Shown here: in pieces, positions 54,520 to 59,590 of the stretch
How the letters are laid out: the number at the start of each line of letters is the position of its first letter
Numbering within the stretch: the stretch's first letter is position 1
DNA from: a virus
Strand: one strand, 5' to 3'
DNA: 59,590 bases
Virus record (IMG/VR): IMGVR_UViG_3300017917_000757
Span: 1-59,590 of that record
The notes under the pieces: model-generated
What the model was told of the DNA's origin: nothing
Database searches by the model: none
Seen by the model: the letters and a program-made list of their open reading frames with translations, nothing else
Program-made: the position numbers and the translations under genes

Positions 54520-57500
54520 TCAGTCGCTCGCCATGGCTGCGTCGCGGAAGTCCTCGCCGGAGGCCATAGCCGCCTTGGCAACCCGGGCGTAGATGCGCTT
54601 CTCGTGCTCCATCAGCCGGTTCTTGCGGCGCACCACCTCGTCCGGATCAGCCCAAGGCTTGGCCTCGTAGTTGCGCAGGCTTGCGCGGGCTTCACGCAGC
54701 TCCTGGGTGGCGCCGGAGACCACGGCATGGGTGCGCATCAGGCCAGGGTACTCGGCCAGGATTTCCGAGCGGCGGTCCGGGTACTGCTTGTATTCGGCGT
54801 ACACGGTGTCGGCCAGCTCCTTGACGCGGCGGAATGACCCGGCGTCGTAGGAGTCCGGCACGGTCGCCGTGAAGCGGCCGATCAGGGGCAGGGGCGTGTT
54901 CTTGATCTCTTCGCCACGAGCCACGCGCACCCCGGTCGAGGCACCCTTGTAGGTCTCGTTGACCACGCCAGGCAGGTACGAGCCAATCAGGAAGTCGATC
55001 GCCGCAGGGTTGATGTCCACCAGGCCGGAGCGTGCCTTGTTGCCACCGGTCACCTCGTTCAGTGAGCGGGCAATGCTCTGGCTGATCGGGGACACGGAGC
55101 GGAACGCCGACTCGCTGTTGGGAATCTTGGCCCCGCCGAACAGGCTGTCGTCACGGTAGATCGGAGCGCCGTAGCGGTTCTCGTTCATCACCCATTCCAC
55201 GATCGGCAGCGTGGCCGTGGGCGACACACCCTTGAGCACCGTGCCAGCGATGGACTTGCTGTCCAGGCCAGAGGTTCCCATCGGGGAGAAGGCCTCGACG
55301 GCGGTGGTGGCGACACGCTTGGCGGTCTCGCTGATCGGCTGCACGCCCAGCAGGGTGTCCACGCCGAAGTGACCCAGGGCGTAGAACGCGTTCCAGCCGT
55401 AGGGGATCGGGATGGCCATGCCTGGGACGTTGGGCATGATCACGGCGGACGTCGCACGCTTGTAGACCGGCAGCTTGTCCAGGTCGTTGCGGCCAGCCTC
55501 GTCGTCATCACCCATCGCACGGGCCACCAGGTTCATCATCGCGCCGAAACCAACCATCGCGGCAGCGTAGTAGCTGGCCTTCTTGCCGTTGAAGCTGATG
55601 GTGTAGTCCGGGTTGATCTTGAAGAACAGGGAGCCGAGCTTGGCCGTGCCTTGCAGGGCCGGGTTGAAGAACAGGTAGAGCTGGCGCACAGCCTTGACGG
55701 AGCCGCGCATGTTGAAGTTGACGGTGATCTCGCCAGCGAACTTCGCGGCCTCGTTGCGGGACATGCCGCCTTCCTTGGCGACCATGTAGGCCACCAGGCG
55801 AGGAGCAATTTCCATCGGGGTCGTGAAGTGCTCGATGGCGGTGAGCACCTTGCCGAACTTGTCCTTGGCGTGCTGGAACTTGGAGGTCTCGCCCAGCAGC
55901 TCGTGGATGTCCTGGACCTGTTCTTCCAGACCCTTGCGGTTGAGGAACGTGGTCAGGCCACCTTCGGCCTTCATCTCCTTGTACGCCGCCATCAGGTCCG
56001 GATCGACGCTGATCTTGGAGCCGCGGTTGGACGCCATGAAGTAGGCGACCTTCACGGCCTTGGGCAGCAGCGTCATCATCCGTGCGGCCTGGGCCTTGGA
56101 GATGCGGTTGTCCGAGGCGGCGTTGAAGAACAGGGTCTGGGCATCGCGCAAGAAGTTGACCGGTGCCCACGCCGGGTTGTAGGTCGTGAGCATCTGGCCG
56201 ACCGTGCGGTTGAAGCGGCCGATCGCCTCCATGAAAGCGTTGGCTTCTGGCGGGTAGACCATGCCGTGGATGGCTTCGGCAAACGAGCCAGCGCTGGTGT
56301 CCTTGAACTTGATCGTGACGGGGATGCCGTTGATCTTGGCAACCATCACGCTCTTGTCGTTCATGTACTGGTCGTTCTCGCGCTCGACCACCTGGCCGGT
56401 CTCGTCGATGACACGCTTGAACTCGACCTCGTTGATCACGGCGTAGTTCGGGTCGTAGTTGTTCTCGAAAAGAGCGATGACCTTCTGGGCAACCAGGTTC
56501 TTCTGACCACGGATCAGCGCCGCTTCCATGCCAAGGATGGTGCGAGCCAGGATGTCGGTCGCTTCGGTGCTGCGACCCATCGAGCGCTTCTCGATGCCCT
56601 TGACGTTGAACTTTGTGCCGACCAGCTTGGCCGGGTCATCGAACTGATCCAGCTCAGGGCTCACGCCAGACAGGTTGACGTAGTGCTTGTAGCGCTTCAT
56701 CAGCTCGGCGGCGCCCAGCACTGTCTTGCCGTCCGGGGTGGTGTAGTTCTTGGAGCTGATCATGCCCATGCGGACCTGATAGTTGATCTTGGCCTCGGAC
56801 ATCTTGTCCGTCAGGCGACCGATCTCCATCAGCTCGTTGTAGAACTTTGCGCCCTTGATGGTACTGAGGTAGTCGCGGGCAACCTCGGTCTTCATGCCGG
56901 AACCGCCGTCAGGCATGTCCTTGTTGATGCTGGCGATCTGACGGTTGCGCTCTTCTGCGTGGCGAGCCAGCAGGAAGCGGTTGATGTCGTCGTAGTGAGC
57001 GCCCTTGGCCTTGGCATCCTCGACCCACTTCATGATCGGCTGCACAAAGTTCTCGCGGAAGCTCTCGACCACGGCACCAGTGCGGCGCTCGTAGAGTTCC
57101 AGCGCTGTGCGTACGTCCATGTCTTCGGTGATGCGGCCCTTTGCGCGGAGCGACTCGACCAGGTCAAACACCGGACGGTATTCGTTCTGGAAGCGGGTGA
57201 TCTGGTCACGCATCCAACGCTTCATGCCGGTCAGGTTGGTCATCTCGGTGAGCTTGACCATGTCCTGCGGAATCTTTTCGTCGATGAACAGGCCAGAGCG
57301 CTTGCGGCGCTGCACCTTGCCGAACTTCTGCATCACGCTCAGCACGGACTCGTAGTCGTCGTGGTTGGAAGTGACGTAGCCTTCCTTGTCGCGGATGTCG
57401 GCGCCCATCGCACGGAACAGAATCCAGCTCTGGGTGATCGGGTTGAAGCGGGCGTACGCCTTGGTGACGCCTTCCTTCTGGGCGAACATCTCGTAGACGC

Positions 57501-59590
57501 GCTCGACCTGGGAGAAGCGAACGCCCTGGTCCTCGCCCATGAAGGAGGGGACGCCACCGTTGCGGGCTGCGTTGCGTGCTGCTGCCAGGTGGAACGCCAG
57601 CTCAGCGTTGGTCAGGTTGCCCAGCCAGTCGGCGACACGGCCAAGGCCAATCTCGCGCAGGCCAGCAATCACCTTGCCGATGAATTGCTTGAACGCACCA
57701 ACAGCCTTGTTGTCGCCAGCCATGTCGGCCAGCACTTCCTCAATGGCCTCCAGCTTTGGCGTGCCCTCTGCGATCAGAGCATCAGCGGCGTTACGCACGC
57801 CAGGGTAGGTGCGGTACATGTTCTCCAGGAAGCTGTCGAGCTTGGGGCCCAGCAGAGCACGCAGACCCAGGTGGCCATAGACCTCGTGGAACAGCGTGAA
57901 CTCAACGTCAGCGTCTGACGCCAGCATGTCGCTGAACATGTAGACCGTGCCAGTCTTGGGATCGAACAAACCCTTGGCGCCCATGCCAGCATCGAGCTGC
58001 TTGACCACACGAGCGCGAACATCGTCGGGGAGCTGCATGATGTTGCGCAGCACCGCCACGTTCGGAGCGTTCTGGAATGTGCTCAGGATGCGAGCGACAG
58101 CAGCCTGCACCTTGGCAGACGTAACGACACCATTGAAGAACGGCTTTGCCGCACGCTTGAAGCGCAGCTCGTCAGGGTCACCCTCTTCGGTCTGGCCGTA
58201 GTCGCTGTTGAAGTCGAAGCCTTCGTCAGAGTTGGCCAGGTCGGAGACGCTCTCTTCACGGGCATCGTTTGCCTGACCGTATTCCTTGACGCCGAAGTAC
58301 TGCTCGATGGTCTGGCCACCGATCATTTCCTCCTGCATCACAGACTCGACGAAGTCGCCGACGATCAGCTCGATCTGCTCGGGGGTCATCGCACGCTCGC
58401 CGATTGCGTCGTTGAGCTTCTGGGCGTTGGCCATGATGATCGGCAGCTCGTCAGCCTGAGCGGCCAGCACGCGGGCGCGGAACTTCTCGAACAGGTCTTC
58501 CGGCAGGGCGTCCATGCCAATGAGCTGTTGCAGGTAAGGCGCCTTGGCGTTGACCTCGGCATCCTTGAGCACAGCCTTCTCGTGGCGCTCGATCCACTGA
58601 CGGAACTGCTCGACCTCGGTCGGGGCAATCGGACCGTCTTCGCCGACGATGCGCTCACGCAGGTCGGGGCGGGTCTTCAGGGCAAAGGCGACGTCCTGGA
58701 ACCATGCGGTCTCCAGGTCGCCAACCATTGCGCGAAGGGCCGCAAGCTCACGCTCCGGGATGCTGCCCGGGTTGCGCATCTGCGACAGCGAATAGTTCAC
58801 GAACAGCAGGTTCGGGAACGCGGTCTGCACGTCATCGGCACCACGCATCACGTCGTCAACGGTGCGGCGGGTTGCCAGCGCTTGGCGACGCTCGTTCCAC
58901 AGCTCGTAGGCGGTGCGCTCTGCGGCGGTGAAGTTGTTGATGGTGTCCGGGGCTGAGCGCAGAACCTTGTGCATGGAACGCAGCCATGCCTCACGGTACA
59001 CATGCTGATCGCCGTTGGCCTGGACGTACTCGACCATGCGGGACTGGAGGGCGATCTGGCCGCTCAGGTCCAGCATCTTGCGGGGGATGTCGTAGCCGCT
59101 GGCACGCATGGCTTCCACCAGGTCGCCGAACGTGAACTCCTTAGCCTGCATCGCCTGCTGGGCAAACTTCAGGGCGTCAGCATCCTTGATGCGGCCGGAC
59201 TTGAGGTCGCCGACCAGGCGGTAGGCAGCAGCACGCGGGGCGTCCAGGTCTTCCTGGATGGCATTGAGGAGCGCCGACTGAACCTGCGGCATTGCCCTGG
59301 CCTTCTCTTCGGGAACGCCGAAGCGACGCAGGAACTGCTCGTCGGTCATGTCGGACTCACGGCGGGACTTCTCGTCGCGGCTGCGCTCTGTCTCGTAGAT
59401 GCGCTCGATGTCCTTGCGGTTGCCGATTTCCTTGAGCATCTCGCGGATGAAGCGAGCAGACGGCTCGACCACGGAGTCTGCCTCGGCAGCGGTCAGGCCT
59501 TCGCCGATCGCTTGCGAGCGGGTCTGCGACACCTGGTATTCGAGGTGGCGCATCGAGCGGTAGAACAGGACGGCAAGACCACGGGATGAC
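54520..59590 (-). CDS. Giant virion-associated polyvalent protein, C-terminal part
   Basis: Continuation of the gene whose start is at 3365; the frame is open through the window end. It holds residues about 1,090-2,778. A metallopeptidase-like HEVYGH motif lies at residues 1657-1662 (FHEVYGHLGL), with no distal ligand confirmed. Long coiled coils follow. A C-terminal LPD38-like region (about 2,200-2,550; LYLFFNPALQGTAKLGSLFF) is typical of polyvalent phage proteins. The protein probably travels with the DNA or lines the ejection path and may modify host proteins. Any apparent start at 59553 is internal. Confidence 0.85.
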   Translation of the reverse strand, partial: SSRGLAVLFYRSMRHLEYQVSQTRSQAIGEGLTAAEADSVVEPSARFIREMLKEIGNRKDIERIYETERSRDEKSRRESDMTDEQFLRRFGVPEEKARAMPQVQSALLNAIQEDLDAPRAAAYRLVGDLKSGRIKDADALKFAQQAMQAKEFTFGDLVEAMRASGYDIPRKMLDLSGQIALQSRMVEYVQANGDQHVYREAWLRSMHKVLRSAPDTINNFTAAERTAYELWNERRQALATRRTVDDVMRGADDVQTAFPNLLFVNYSLSQMRNPGSIPERELAALRAMVGDLETAWFQDVAFALKTRPDLRERIVGEDGPIAPTEVEQFRQWIERHEKAVLKDAEVNAKAPYLQQLIGMDALPEDLFEKFRARVLAAQADELPIIMANAQKLNDAIGERAMTPEQIELIVGDFVESVMQEEMIGGQTIEQYFGVKEYGQANDAREESVSDLANSDEGFDFNSDYGQTEEGDPDELRFKRAAKPFFNGVVTSAKVQAAVARILSTFQNAPNVAVLRNIMQLPDDVRARVVKQLDAGMGAKGLFDPKTGTVYMFSDMLASDADVEFTLFHEVYGHLGLRALLGPKLDSFLENMYRTYPGVRNAADALIAEGTPKLEAIEEVLADMAGDNKAVGAFKQFIGKVIAGLREIGLGRVADWLGNLTNAELAFHLAAARNAARNGGVPSFMGEDQGVRFSQVERVYEMFAQKEGVTKAYARFNPITQSWILFRAMGADIRDKEGYVTSNHDDYESVLSVMQKFGKVQRRKRSGLFIDEKIPQDMVKLTEMTNLTGMKRWMRDQITRFQNEYRPVFDLVESLRAKGRITEDMDVRTALELYERRTGAVVESFRENFVQPIMKWVEDAKAKGAHYDDINRFLLARHAEERNRQIASINKDMPDGGSGMKTEVARDYLSTIKGAKFYNELMEIGRLTDKMSEAKINYQVRMGMISSKNYTTPDGKTVLGAAELMKRYKHYVNLSGVSPELDQFDDPAKLVGTKFNVKGIEKRSMGRSTEATDILARTILGMEAALIRGQKNLVAQKVIALFENNYDPNYAVINEVEFKRVIDETGQVVERENDQYMNDKSVMVAKINGIPVTIKFKDTSAGSFAEAIHGMVYPPEANAFMEAIGRFNRTVGQMLTTYNPAWAPVNFLRDAQTLFFNAASDNRISKAQAARMMTLLPKAVKVAYFMASNRGSKISVDPDLMAAYKEMKAEGGLTTFLNRKGLEEQVQDIHELLGETSKFQHAKDKFGKVLTAIEHFTTPMEIAPRLVAYMVAKEGGMSRNEAAKFAGEITVNFNMRGSVKAVRQLYLFFNPALQGTAKLGSLFFKINPDYTISFNGKKASYYAAAMVGFGAMMNLVARAMGDDDEAGRNDLDKLPVYKRATSAVIMPNVPGMAIPIPYGWNAFYALGHFGVDTLLGVQPISETAKRVATTAVEAFSPMGTSGLDSKSIAGTVLKGVSPTATLPIVEWVMNENRYGAPIYRDDSLFGGAKIPNSESAFRSVSPISQSIARSLNEVTGGNKARSGLVDINPAAIDFLIGSYLPGVVNETYKGASTGVRVARGEEIKNTPLPLIGRFTATVPDSYDAGSFRRVKELADTVYAEYKQYPDRRSEILAEYPGLMRTHAVVSGATQELREARASLRNYEAKPWADPDEVVRRKNRLMEHEKRIYARVAKAAMASGEDFRDAAMASD
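59492..59590. repeat. Terminal redundancy, right copy (assembly overlap)
   Basis: Exact copy of bases 1-99; see the left copy. Confidence 0.9.

Noticed and set aside
55369-57918. An 849-codon plus-strand open frame opposite the giant gene
   Set aside because: It mirrors the codon pattern of the minus-strand gene, has no ribosome site or known motif, and runs against the operon.
59492-59553. Start of the 1,677-aa minus-strand gene at 59553
   Set aside because: The frame continues upstream through the contig join to ATG 3365, which has a good ribosome site.
1-59590. The 99-bp ends as a true direct terminal repeat for packaging
   Set aside because: The length equals an assembly k-mer and the giant gene continues through the join, so circular closure explains it better.

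Overview
The window is the complete, circularly closed genome of a temperate tailed phage, most likely a podovirus of a GC-rich proteobacterium. The first 99 bases recur exactly as the last 99, so the unique circle is 59,491 bp. The gene broken by the ends is one continuous 2,778-codon gene. Reasons for a podovirus: a single long portal ORF, scaffold and coat genes, no tape measure or tail sheath, internal-virion-type proteins and one giant virion protein. The tyrosine integrase and an attP-like copy of the 3' half of a tRNA-Lys(UUU) gene show it can integrate. The tRNA-Lys type and gene content suggest a betaproteobacterial (Burkholderiales-like) host, which is inference.

Layout. (1) Bases 31534 down to 1, then round the circle to 54327, minus strand: a 90-aa gene, a noncoding control region with iterated palindromes, six tRNA genes, terminase, portal, scaffold, coat, head-tail proteins, tail fibres and receptor-binding candidates (including tandem paralogues), a lysis cassette (GH19 endolysin, Rz/Rz1, small membrane proteins), tail hub and J-like fibre, a 2OG-Fe(II) oxygenase plus cupin insert, two internal-virion-type proteins and the 2,778-aa giant. 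(2) Bases 31996-43610, plus strand: an early operon of small accessory genes divided by terminators. It carries a phage AAA+ ATPase of proteasomal type (ARC/Mpa/PAN-like), an amidoligase, a class II glutamine amidotransferase and a 58-aa acidic protein ending in Gly-Gly-Lys. (3) Bases 48049-43767, minus strand: primase-helicase, HNH protein, PD-(D/E)XK resolvase-like protein and small genes. (4) Bases 48380-54113, plus strand: ERF-type annealing protein, SSB-like protein, Cas4/RecB-like nuclease, MazG-like protein, a fused Tad2/DUF2829-like anti-defence candidate, a gp49-family protein and the integrase, followed by attP.

Working model: the phage recruits host DNA polymerase (none is encoded) to its own primase-helicase and recombines DNA with ERF, SSB-like and nuclease proteins. 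It integrates at tRNA-Lys and lyses with a GH19 endolysin and spanins. The most unusual module is the amidoligase/GATase-II/small acidic protein set, together with the proteasomal-type ATPase in the same operon; this could be a phage peptide-tagging or protein-modification system. No CI-type repressor was recognised.
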